Below are positions 1 to 6,203 of a stretch of DNA of 7,917 nt, piece by piece. This DNA comes from an uncultured Isosphaeraceae bacterium. Lineage in GTDB: Bacteria; Planctomycetota; Planctomycetia; Isosphaerales; Isosphaeraceae. The notes under the pieces were generated by a model. That model was given only the letters and a program-made list of their open reading frames with translations. It was not told the origin of the DNA and made no database searches. The first letter of the stretch is position 1. Each line of letters starts with the position of its first letter. The position numbers and the translations under genes were made by a program. The stretch is taken from positions 1 through 7,917 of the forward strand of contig CALCIC010000013.1 in assembly GCA_937907405.1 (NCBI GenBank). The letters run 5' to 3'.

Positions 1-82
1 TCAGGAACCTTTTTCGGAGGACTCAAGGGGGTCAGGAACCGGGGGAAATCAAGGGGGTCAGGGGGAATCAAGGGGAAAACCC
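1..82. repeat. G-rich degenerate short tandem repeat with G-quadruplex motif
   Basis: The 14-mer TCAAGGGGGTCAGG occurs exactly at 23-36 and again at 49-62, and a shortened copy (TCAAGGGG) lies at 68-75. TCAGGAACC occurs at 1-9 and 32-40. Five runs of four or five G (27-31, 41-45, 53-57, 61-65, 72-75) fall close together. The last four are separated by 7, 3 and 6 nt, which meets the usual pattern for an intramolecular G-quadruplex on the plus strand. No open reading frame of note crosses the block, and the repeat may continue to the left of the window. Its role is unknown; it could be an interspersed non-coding repeat family or the remains of a mobile miniature element. Confidence 0.7.
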
Positions 83-289
83 GGTGTCAGTTCAGTTTTT
101 CTCCCCTGCCAATCGGCCCCGCTGAGATCAGCCGAGAGCGTTAGGTCATCGGTTAGGAGCGAGCGGTGAAAGGGCGGCGCCAACGGCTGGCCTTGGCTCG
201 ACGGCGGATACAAGATGAGATAAGGTAGGGGACGATCGTAGCGGCTCGTCCCCTACCCGTTCTTGCCTTCCTCCCAAGACGCCCAGCCC
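83..289. other. Non-coding region upstream of xseB
   Basis: No convincing gene is present on either strand. An imperfect inverted repeat pairs AGGGG-AAAAC (71-80) with GTTTT (95-99) and CCCCT (103-107), leaving three bases bulged; it has no terminator-like T-run after the stem. A weak promoter-like pair, TTGGCT at 193-198 and GATAAG at 219-224, has a 20-nt spacer and is too poor to call. The perfect hairpin at 224-257 is listed separately. The partner gene xseA is not in this stretch. Confidence 0.6.
224..257 (+). promoter_or_regulatory. Perfect 12-bp stem hairpin just before xseB
   Basis: GGTAGGGGACGA (224-235) is followed by a 10-nt loop (236-245) and its exact reverse complement (246-257). 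The stem is G+C-rich and ends 32 nt before the preferred ATG of xseB (5 nt before the alternative TTG at 263). No T-run follows, so a classical intrinsic terminator for plus-strand transcription is not supported. It may be a 5' leader structure of the xseB mRNA, a terminator of non-standard form for a gene to the left, or an operator. The structure is seen directly; the role is inference. Confidence 0.6.
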
Positions 290-673
290 ATGCCCGACGC
301 CGAACCGGAAATCCGCTTCGAAGCCGCCCTCGCCCAGCTCGAGGAGATCGTCGACGCCCTCCAGCTCGGCGAGCCCGAGCTGTCGTCCGCGCTCGCCAAG
401 TACGAGCAGGGCGTCGTGCTTTTGGGCCGCTGCTACGGCCTCCTCGAACGGGCCGAGCGGTCGGTGACGATCCTGACCGGCGTCGACGACGAGGGCGAAC
501 CCGTCGCGATTCCGTTCGACGCCGCCGCGACCCTCGCCGAAACCGTCGTCGCGACCACGACGAAACCCAAGCCGGCCAAGCGGCGACGGACGGCCAAGAC
601 CGAACCCGGGCCGGAACCTGAAATCCAGGCCAAGCCCGAGCCGGAATACGACCGCTTCGACCCGCCGTTCTGA
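290..673 (+). CDS. xseB: Exodeoxyribonuclease VII small subunit
   Basis: XseB joins the large subunit XseA to form exonuclease VII, which degrades single-stranded DNA from both ends in the cytoplasm. The XseB signature fills residues 7-62 (127 aa in total): FEAALAQLEEIVDALQLGE, then a Leu-rich helix with KYEQGVVLLGRCYGLLERAE. The rest is not typical: E. coli XseB is about 80 aa, whereas this one has a tail rich in Lys, Arg, Pro and Glu that is probably disordered. ATG 290 is preferred because it lies just ahead of the conserved region. A TTG at 263 in the same frame would add 9 residues. Neither start has a clear Shine-Dalgarno site. The gene ends 9 nt from the stop of the convergent VOC gene. 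xseA is not adjacent within the window. Confidence 0.9.
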   Translation: MPDAEPEIRFEAALAQLEEIVDALQLGEPELSSALAKYEQGVVLLGRCYGLLERAERSVTILTGVDDEGEPVAIPFDAAATLAETVVATTTKPKPAKRRRTAKTEPGPEPEIQAKPEPEYDRFDPPF

Positions 674-682
674 GGTCGGCCC

Positions 683-1162
683 TTACCCGCAGGACTTCCC
701 GCCCGTGAACGCGGCCATGCGCTCCTGCATCTGCTCGGGCGTAAGGTCTTCCTTGTGAGTGGCGATCGACCAGTGGTGGCCGAACGGGTCGGTCAGCTTG
801 CCGTAGCGATCGCCCCAGAACATGTCGGCCGGGGGCATGACCGCGGCGGCTCCCTCCTCGACGGCCTTGTTGAACGTGGCGTCGGCGTCAGTCACGTACA
901 GGTGGATCGTCACCGGCGAACGCCCGTCCTTCGGGCCCGTCGCGCCCGCCGCCGGGAACTCGTCCGCCAGGAACAGCTTCGAGTCGCCGATCTGCAACTC
1001 GGCGTGCCCGACCTTCATCCGCCCGTCCTCGCCGGGGAACGGCATCCGGCCCAACTCTTTCGCGCCGAACGCCCGCTTGTAGAACTCAATCGCCTCCGCC
1101 GCCCCATCGACCACCAGGTGCGGAATGATCGTGCCGTACCCGTCCGGAATCGGCTTCACCAT
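683..1162 (-). CDS. VOC/glyoxalase-fold family protein (PhnB-like)
   Basis: A 159-aa protein of the vicinal oxygen chelate superfamily, resembling the glyoxalase/bleomycin-resistance and PhnB-like groups. Visible hallmarks are TIIPHLVVDGAAEAIEFYKR (11-30), which forms the first strand and helix with H15; GHAELQIGDSKLFLAD (52-67); a central HLYVTDADA (87-95); and GDRYGKLTDPFGHHWSIATH (117-136), typical of the family's last strands. These proteins are small, cytoplasmic, often dimeric and often metal-binding, but the substrate cannot be told from sequence. The start is well supported: GGGAGG lies six bases before the ATG (minus strand, 1174-1169). The frame stays open far upstream, but that stretch has no family similarity and crosses miaE. 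The gene has its own likely promoter at 1232-1260. Confidence 0.88.
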   Translation of the reverse strand: MVKPIPDGYGTIIPHLVVDGAAEAIEFYKRAFGAKELGRMPFPGEDGRMKVGHAELQIGDSKLFLADEFPAAGATGPKDGRSPVTIHLYVTDADATFNKAVEEGAAAVMPPADMFWGDRYGKLTDPFGHHWSIATHKEDLTPEQMQERMAAFTGGKSCG

Positions 1163-1168
1163 GACTGT

Positions 1169-1174
1169 CCTCCC
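1169..1174 (-). promoter_or_regulatory. Strong ribosome binding site of the VOC gene
   Basis: On the minus strand GGGAGG stands six bases before ATG 1162. It is the clearest Shine-Dalgarno site in the window and fixes the start of the 159-aa product against the longer open frame. Confidence 0.75.
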
Positions 1175-1231
1175 ATGGAATCGACGCCGCCACGGCCTGT
1201 CCACACGAACAGGGCTCGCGCCGGCCTCGTG

Positions 1232-1260
1232 AGTACAACCAGAGATCGGCTCTCTGTCAA
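1232..1260 (-). promoter_or_regulatory. Predicted sigma-70-type promoter of the VOC gene
   Basis: Read on the minus strand, a consensus -35 box TTGACA (1260-1255) is followed after exactly 17 nt by TGTACT (1237-1232), which matches four of six positions of the -10 consensus. Transcription would begin near 1225 and give a leader of about 60 nt. The surroundings are more A+T-rich than the flanking genes. This is prediction from consensus only. Confidence 0.5.
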
Positions 1261-1299
1261 CGTTTGTACAGTAATCAAGGAAGAAAGTCCGACATTTTT

Positions 1300-1315
1300 C
1301 GCATGAAATCATGCG
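1300..1315. promoter_or_regulatory. 16-bp inverted repeat between miaE and the VOC gene
   Basis: CGCATGA and TCATGCG are perfect inverted arms around AA. The site lies about 40 bp upstream of the predicted -35 box of the VOC gene and 20 bp beyond the miaE stop. The T-run is on the wrong side for a terminator in either direction: T's precede the stem on plus, and A's follow it on minus. A dimeric regulator's binding site is therefore the better guess. No known motif was recognised. The rest of 1163-1335 holds only the VOC promoter and ribosome binding site. Confidence 0.4.
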
Positions 1316-1335
1316 GGATTGGCGAGGTTGACGAC

Positions 1336-1968
1336 TCATCCCCCTCGAAATCCGCTGTGCATCCTCGGGCCTGGCGGTTGGGCGTCGAGGATGGTTGATT
1401 CGGCTTCGAGAAGGTCTCGCCACCGGGCTTCGACCTCGCCTTGAGGCAGGACGTGGCCGGCCAGGACCAGGAAGACGTGGTAGTGGCCCAGCTCCGACGC
1501 GCCCAGGCGGTGGTAGAACCGCGCCAGCTCGCGGTCGTGGTCGCGACCGCGGCGGGCGAGGATCACGAACCGCTCGCAGGAACGAGCCTCGATGAGCGCC
1601 GAGATCAACAGGCGGTCGGTCAGTTCGTCCGACCCCTGCCCCTTGCGGACGAGGTTCCGAAGTGCATTCGCGTACGGGTTGCGATGCGTCCGCTCCAGCC
1701 GGCCGCCGCGCCTCGCCAGCAGGCGGACCACCGAATTCAAATGGGCCGTCTCGTCGTTGGCGACGGCGGCCAAGGTGCTCGTCCAGGCGTCCGGGCAAAC
1801 CGGCTCGGGCCATCGATTCAAGAGCTCGAGCGCGTTGGCCGCGGCCTTCTTCTCCAGGTACGCGTGGTCGTTCAAAAGCGCCAGCGGCTCCTGAAGCGCT
1901 GACTCTCCCCAGGCGTCCGGCGTCCTCGAAATCAACGGCAAATCGTCAAGGCATAAGTCTTTACTCAT
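1336..1968 (-). CDS. miaE: tRNA-(ms2io6A37) hydroxylase, MiaE family
   Basis: MiaE is an O2-dependent diiron enzyme that hydroxylates the isopentenyl group of ms2i6A at position 37 of tRNAs reading codons that start with U. The 210-aa protein is ferritin-like and matches the usual MiaE length. Probable iron ligands are all present: E39 in LLNDHAYLEKKAAANALELL, E73 and H76 in NDETAH, E127 in ALIEARSCERF, and E159 and H162 in SELGHYHVF. This fits the E, ExxH, E, ExxH pattern of a four-helix diiron protein. The start has a weak GGATG site four bases upstream, and no clear promoter was found. The 173-nt gap to the VOC gene, with that gene's own promoter, suggests separate transcription. MiaE needs MiaA and MiaB to make its substrate; neither is in the window. 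Confidence 0.92.
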   Translation of the reverse strand: MSKDLCLDDLPLISRTPDAWGESALQEPLALLNDHAYLEKKAAANALELLNRWPEPVCPDAWTSTLAAVANDETAHLNSVVRLLARRGGRLERTHRNPYANALRNLVRKGQGSDELTDRLLISALIEARSCERFVILARRGRDHDRELARFYHRLGASELGHYHVFLVLAGHVLPQGEVEARWRDLLEAESTILDAQPPGPRMHSGFRGG

Positions 1969-2022
1969 GGTTCATCCACAAAAAATCGGCTGGAATCCGC
2001 CGCTTCCCCCAGCCATTGCATC

Positions 2023-2045
2023 GCCTGATGCGTGAATCATCAGGC
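2023..2045. promoter_or_regulatory. 8-bp stem-loop in the miaE upstream region
   Basis: GCCTGATG (2023-2030) and CATCAGGC (2038-2045) pair perfectly around a 7-nt loop. It lies about 55 bp ahead of the miaE start and may be in its leader or be a protein-binding site. No T-run flanks it, so it is not an obvious terminator. Confidence 0.4.
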
Positions 2046-2192
2046 CGAGATTCCGGTTCGAAACAGGCCCCGCGAGGGGCTGAGGCCGCCTCATCATTTG
2101 CGCAGTCTCTCTATTCCATCGTCCATTCCGCCAGCCGGTTAAGACGGAGGGGGCGGCTCGACTTTGCGTAACAAAGTTTCAGGGGCAGTCAT

Positions 2193-2222
2193 GTGGACAT
2201 TCTGGGAGGGAATGTCAACAAT
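2193..2222 (+). promoter_or_regulatory. Possible ispA-operon promoter overlapped by an inverted repeat
   Basis: TGGACA (2194-2199) matches five of six -35 positions, and AACAAT (2217-2222) matches four of six -10 positions, with a 17-nt spacer. Transcription would start near 2229, leaving a leader of about 100 nt before the ispA ATG. An inverted repeat with arms GTGGACATTC (2193-2202) and GAATGTCAAC (2210-2219), one mismatch and a 7-nt centre covers the -35 box, the spacer and the start of the -10 box. That is where a repressor would bind. Both the promoter and the operator are inference from pattern only. Confidence 0.35.
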
Positions 2223-2330
2223 AGCAACGAGCGCCGGGGATTGGGGGATGGAAACCTCCAGGGTGGTCGTCATGCTTGGCGGATCGTCCAAGCCCGCGTG
2301 TTCTTCGTTGGCGGTGTAACAAGTTCTCCC

Positions 2331-3272
2331 ATGACGAGCTGTTCTGAAACCTTGACCGCGTCGACCCTCGGCGAGCACCTCGACTTGCAGCGTCGCCGGG
2401 TGGAGGACGCGCTGGCGGCGTACCTGCCCTTGCCTGAGGGCGAAGCGTCGGCGGCGCGACCTGAGCGGCTGGCGTCGGCGATGCGTTACAGCGTATTGGG
2501 CGGGGGCAAGCGGCTGCGGCCGGTGCTTTGCCTGATGGCCGCCGAGGCGTGTGGAGGGAGCTGGCAGGGGGCCCTGCCGGCGGCCTGCGCGTTGGAGCTG
2601 GTCCATACGTATTCGCTGATCCACGACGACCTGCCGGCGATGGACGACGACGACCTGAGGCGCGGGCGGCCGACCTGCCACAAGGCGTACGACGAGGCCA
2701 CGGCGATCCTGGCGGGCGACGGCCTCTTGACGTTGGCCTTCGAGTTGATCGCCAAGGGGGTGACGCCCGACTCCTCGGCCCTGGCCTGCGTCCGGATCTT
2801 GGCGGAGGCTTCGGGCCCCGACGGCATGGTCGGCGGTCAGATGGCCGACCTTCAGGCCGAGCACCGGGCGCTCGAGCGTCGCGACGAGGGCTCGCTGGCC
2901 GAGCTCGAGGCGATCCACCGCCGCAAGACCGGCGCGCTTTTGAACGCCCCGTTGCAGATGGGCGCCGTGATCGCGAGGGCGCCCGATTCGCACCGCGAGG
3001 CCCTGGCCCGCTACGGCAGGGCGGTCGGCCTGGCGTTTCAGATCATCGACGACCTGCTCGACGTGGAAGGCGATGAAACCAAGCTGGGCAAGCGAGTCGG
3101 CAAGGACTCCGGCCACGGTAAATGGACTTATCCCCGGTTCCTGGGGGTCGAGGGGAGTCGATCGAGGGCCCGGCAGCTCGCCCACGAGGCGATCGCCGCG
3201 CTGACGCCGCTCGAAGCGCGGGGCGACCGACTCCGCGACCTGGCGCTGGCTCTTTTGGAAAGGGATTGTTAA
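2331..3272 (+). CDS. ispA: Farnesyl diphosphate synthase (polyprenyl synthetase family)
   Basis: Condenses DMAPP/GPP with IPP, most likely to give farnesyl-PP, in the cytoplasm; FPP feeds undecaprenyl, quinone and hopanoid or carotenoid synthesis. At 313 aa it has the usual family length. Motifs: GGGKRLRP (57-64); first Asp-rich motif DDLPAMDDDD (99-108); GGQMADL (168-174); KTG (199-201); second Asp-rich motif DDLLD (240-244); and GKDSGHGKWTYP (257-268). The residues before the first motif, HTYSLIHDD, match my recollection of E. coli IspA; Tyr at -5 favours a C15 product, although a geranylgeranyl product cannot be excluded. ATG 2331 is chosen because family similarity starts just after it. 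No good Shine-Dalgarno site is seen. Its TAA stop shares one base with the dxs ATG (TAATG), so the two are probably translationally coupled. Confidence 0.92.
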   Translation: MTSCSETLTASTLGEHLDLQRRRVEDALAAYLPLPEGEASAARPERLASAMRYSVLGGGKRLRPVLCLMAAEACGGSWQGALPAACALELVHTYSLIHDDLPAMDDDDLRRGRPTCHKAYDEATAILAGDGLLTLAFELIAKGVTPDSSALACVRILAEASGPDGMVGGQMADLQAEHRALERRDEGSLAELEAIHRRKTGALLNAPLQMGAVIARAPDSHREALARYGRAVGLAFQIIDDLLDVEGDETKLGKRVGKDSGHGKWTYPRFLGVEGSRSRARQLAHEAIAALTPLEARGDRLRDLALALLERDC

Positions 3273-5253
3273 TGCTCAGCCCCGACTCGCTTCTATCCCG
3301 GATCAGCGCGCCGGCAGACCTCAAGAAGCTGTCCGACAAGGAGCTCGATCAGCTCGCCGACGAGATCCGCGGCGAACTGATCGACGTGGTGGGACGACGG
3401 GCCGCGCACTTCGCCAGCAACCTTGGCGTGGTCGAGCTTTGCCTGGCCTTGCACCTGACCTTCGACTTCGCCGAAGACCGTCTCATCTGGGACACGGGCC
3501 ACCAGATCTACCCGCACAAGTTGATTACCGGCCGGGCCGAGGAGCTGCACACGATCCGGACCAAGGGGGGCCTGATGGGCTACCCCAACCCGGCGGAGAG
3601 CCCCTACGACCTGTTCATGACCGGCCACGCCGGCTGCGCACCCTCGACGGCCCTGGGCCTGCGGCTGGGGGACGAGGTCATGGGCAGGCCCGACCGTCAC
3701 TCGGTCGCCGTGATCGGCGACGGCGCGCTCCCCTCGGGCATCGTCTTCGAGGCGTTCAACCACGCCGGCGGCTCGCGGTCCAAGCTGCTGGTGATCCTCA
3801 ACGACAACAAGATGTCGATCTGCCCCCCCGTCGGCGGCATCGCCAACGCGCTCGACCGGGCGCGGATGTCGACGACCTACAACGACTGGAACAAGCGGGT
3901 CCGCTCGGTCCTGCCGGCGATCCCCCTCGTCGGCGAGACGGCCGACCGCTGGCTTCAGCAGTTCAAAGACGCCGTCAAGGCCTCGCTTCAGCACGGGATG
4001 CTCTTCGAGGAGCTGGGTTTCACCTACCTCGGCCCGATCGACGGCCACGACCTCAAATTGGTCCGCTCGTACCTTGAGAAGGTCAAGGACATGGACGGAC
4101 CGATCCTGCTCCACGTCCTGACCAACAAGGGCCACGGCTTCGAGCCGGCCGTGAAAGACCCCGTCAAGTTCCACGCCCCCGCGCCGTTCATGAAGGCCGA
4201 GGACGGGATCGTGCCGCTCAAGATCTCGACCAGCCAGACCTACACCGACGCCGTCAGCGCGGCCCTGATCGACGCCTGCGGCCGAGATCCGCGGGTGGTG
4301 GTGTTGACCGCCGCGATGTGCGAGGGGAACAAGCTTCAAAAGCTTCGCTCCTCGTTCCCCAAGCAGTTCCTCGACGTCGGCATCTGCGAGAGCCACGCCG
4401 TCGCCCTGGCGGCGGGGATGGCCAAGGCCGGCGCCCGGCCGGTCGTCGACGTCTACAGCACGTTCCTCCAGCGGGCCTACGACCAGATCTTCCAGGAGGT
4501 CGCGCTCCAGGACCTGCCGGTCGTCTTCTGCCTGGACCGCGCGGGGCTCGTCGGCGCCGACGGCCCGACCCACCACGGCAGCTACGACGTCGCCTCGATG
4601 CGGATTTTCCCGAACCTGGTGATGATGGCTCCCGGCGACCAGCGCGACGTCGGACCGATGCTCGACTTCGCGTTGGAGCAGAACTCCCCCGTCGCGATCC
4701 GGTACCCGCGGGCCAACCTCCACGCCGTCGAGCGCGAGGTCCAGCCGATCGAGCTGGGGCAGGCCGAGATCATCGACTGGGAGACCGACGGCATGATCAT
4801 CGCCTGCGGCGCCCAGCTCGGCGCCTGCCTGCAAGCCGCCGAACGGCTCCACAAGCGGTACGGCCTGCAAGTCGGCGTGATCAACGCCAGGTTCATCAGC
4901 CGCTCGACCGCGCGACCGTCTGCAAGGCGATCGAGGAGGCCTCGTTCGTCCTGACCGTCGAGGAAGGCTGCCTGCCCGGCGGCTTCGGCTCGGCCGTGCT
5001 CGAAGCCGCCAACGACGCCGGGCTCTCCACCTCCCACGTCCGCCGCCTGGGCCTGCCCGACCGGTTCGTCCTCCACGCCGAGCGCGACGAGCAACTCGCC
5101 GAGGTCGGTCTCGACGTGGACGGCGTCACCGCCGCCGCGGTCGAGTTGGCCCGCGCCGTCGGTCTTGAGTTCACCGATCTGAGCCCCGCGACCGACGCCC
5201 CCGCGACCGCCCGGCAGAACGGCGTCGCGCCGGCGCCGGCCGGTCGCGGCTGA
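3272..5253 (+). CDS. dxs: 1-deoxy-D-xylulose-5-phosphate synthase, interrupted by a frameshift
   Basis: DXS joins pyruvate and glyceraldehyde-3-phosphate with thiamine diphosphate to start the MEP isoprenoid pathway. The first frame encodes 542 good residues: AHFASNLG (45-52, His46), GHAGCAPST (118-126), GDG (149-151) with NDN (177-179) for ThDP/Mg, catalytic-type Glu373 in ICESHAV, Tyr395 and Arg401 in VYSTFLQRAYDQ, Asp430 and His434 in GADGPTHHG, and Arg480 in YPRANLH. After VINARFI (ending 4897) the frame is lost and runs to a stop at 4954 through an Arg/Ser-rich tail, giving 560 aa. Similarity resumes at once in the frame one base earlier, as PLDRATVCKAIEE, and goes on to TGA 5253. Restoring one base gives about 660 aa, a little over the usual length, with an Ala/Pro-rich end. 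As it stands the C-terminal domain is lost. AAGGGA, six bases before the ATG, is a good ribosome site. Confidence 0.93.
4895..4902 (+). other. dxs: Single-base deletion (frameshift) site in dxs
   Basis: DXS proteins normally read Arg-Phe-Ile/Val-Lys-Pro-Leu-Asp here. The sequence has ATC (4895-4897), AG (4898-4899) and CCG (4900-4902): an A is missing from the expected AAG lysine codon, and everything after 4900 reads correctly one frame back. There is no X-XXY-YYZ slippery heptamer, so programmed -1 frameshifting is not supported. The downstream frame has no ATG or GTG start until near 4996, so a separate C-terminal gene is unlikely. A sequence error or a recent mutation are the two realistic explanations. 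Confidence 0.85.
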
Positions 5254-5277
5254 GGCCGCAATCGACCGGGGATTCCG

Positions 5278-6186
5278 ATGGAACCGACTTCCGCCGAACC
5301 CGCCTCGCATCCGCGTCCGTTCGCCTCGCCGCTGCGGCTCATGATCCTGGGCAACGGCGGGCGCGACGAGGTGCGGGCCCACGTCGCGGTCCTGACCGCC
5401 GAGATCGAGGCCGTCGACGGCGTCGAACTGGCCGGGATCGACCTGTCGGCCGATTCCGACCTGTCGCGACTGCCGGCCGACGTCGCCGTGGTGGTCGGCG
5501 GCGACGGCAGCGTGTTGCACACGGTTCGGCGGATGGGCCTTCACCCCACCCCCGTCGTCGGCGTCAACGCCGGCCGGCTCGGCTTCCTCGCCGACCTCGC
5601 GCCGGATACGTTCTGCCCCCACCTGCACGACCTGGCCGAGCGCCGGTTCACCATCGAGAACCTGATGACGATGGCCTGCACCGTGATCTCGACGAAGGGA
5701 CCGACCCGCGAGTTCCGCGCGCTCAACGACGCCGTGATCCGCGCCGCGCCGTATTTCAAGATCGTCGAGATCGGCCTGTCGATCGACGGCGAGAGCGTGA
5801 TGAGCTACCGGGGGGACGGCCTGATCGTGGCCACCCCCGTCGGCTCGACGGCCCACAGCCTCTCGGCCGGCGGCCCGATCCTGCCGCCGAACGCGCATAT
5901 GTTCGTGATCACCCCCATCTGCTCGCACACGCTGACCCAGCGCCCGCTGGTCGACGGCGGCCACAAGACTTATGAGTTGGTCACCCACGGCGAGGGGATC
6001 GTGACGATCCTGGTCGTCGACGGCCAGGTCCAGATCCCGCTCCAGGCCGACGACCGCGTCACCATCCGCCGCGGCAATCCCCCCTTCCCCATGGTCCGCC
6101 TCCCCGGCCACAGCTTCTACCGCACCCTCCGCGACAAACTCGGCTGGGGCGCCTACCCCGCCGGCGACCGCGGGCCGAGGGCGTAG
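5278..6186 (+). CDS. nadK: NAD kinase
   Basis: Phosphorylates NAD to NADP in the cytoplasm, using ATP or polyphosphate; it supplies the NADPH pool needed by the MEP pathway and other biosynthesis. The 302-aa protein is of normal length. The signature motifs are present in order: GGDG (74-77) with VVVGGDGSVLHTVRR; NAGRLGFLAD (97-106); LND (149-151); YRGDGLIVATPVGSTAH (177-193) followed by SLSAGGPIL; and PICSHTLTQRPLV (213-225). The residue after GSTA is His193, where many homologues have Tyr. ATG 5278 has GGGGA five bases upstream (5268-5272). An ATG at 5341 is possible, but it would start right at the first strand of the fold. The gene follows dxs by 24 nt and is probably co-transcribed. Confidence 0.95.
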   Translation: MEPTSAEPASHPRPFASPLRLMILGNGGRDEVRAHVAVLTAEIEAVDGVELAGIDLSADSDLSRLPADVAVVVGGDGSVLHTVRRMGLHPTPVVGVNAGRLGFLADLAPDTFCPHLHDLAERRFTIENLMTMACTVISTKGPTREFRALNDAVIRAAPYFKIVEIGLSIDGESVMSYRGDGLIVATPVGSTAHSLSAGGPILPPNAHMFVITPICSHTLTQRPLVDGGHKTYELVTHGEGIVTILVVDGQVQIPLQADDRVTIRRGNPPFPMVRLPGHSFYRTLRDKLGWGAYPAGDRGPRA

Positions 6187-6203
6187 ATCAGGGAGCGGAC
6201 GCC

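Larger units (their letters stand above)
1969..2330. other. Divergent intergenic region between miaE and ispA, rich in hairpins
   Basis: This 362-bp spacer must hold the promoters for miaE (left) and the ispA operon (right). Five inverted repeats were found. GCCTGATG/CATCAGGC is at 2023-2045. A GCGA-tetraloop hairpin, GCCCC/GGGGC, is at 2067-2080. ACTTTG/CAAAGT is at 2161-2177. GACATTC/GAATGTC is at 2196-2216. GCTTGG/CCAAGC is at 2274-2293. The ispA frame stays open upstream to 2193, but the encoded residues show no prenyltransferase similarity, so I treat it as leader. No tRNA and no recognised riboswitch was seen. Confidence 0.55.

Noticed and set aside
1..82. CRISPR array
   Set aside because: The repeats are short, imperfect and unevenly spaced (26 and 19 nt), with no unique spacers of constant length and no cas genes.
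1300..1320. Intrinsic terminator for miaE
   Set aside because: On the minus strand the stem is followed by A's, not T's, so it does not fit a terminator in that direction.
1163..1813. Upstream extension of the VOC gene to 376 aa
   Set aside because: The extra residues have no VOC similarity and cross the miaE gene in another frame; a strong ribosome site and a promoter support the start at 1162.
2050..2070. tRNA-like T-loop sequence GGTTCGAAAC
   Set aside because: The flanking bases do not form the 5-bp T stem, and no acceptor or anticodon arm is present.
2193..2330. N-terminal extension of IspA by 46 residues
   Set aside because: It lacks prenyltransferase similarity, overlaps the probable promoter, and would make the protein longer than its family.
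3293..4870. Long minus-strand open frame (525 codons) opposite dxs
   Set aside because: It has the low-complexity Val/Asp/Gly/Arg make-up of an antisense shadow in G+C-rich DNA, while dxs on the plus strand carries clear motifs.
4890..4905. Programmed -1 ribosomal frameshift in dxs
   Set aside because: There is no slippery heptamer at the junction, and conserved Lys would be replaced; a missing base is simpler.
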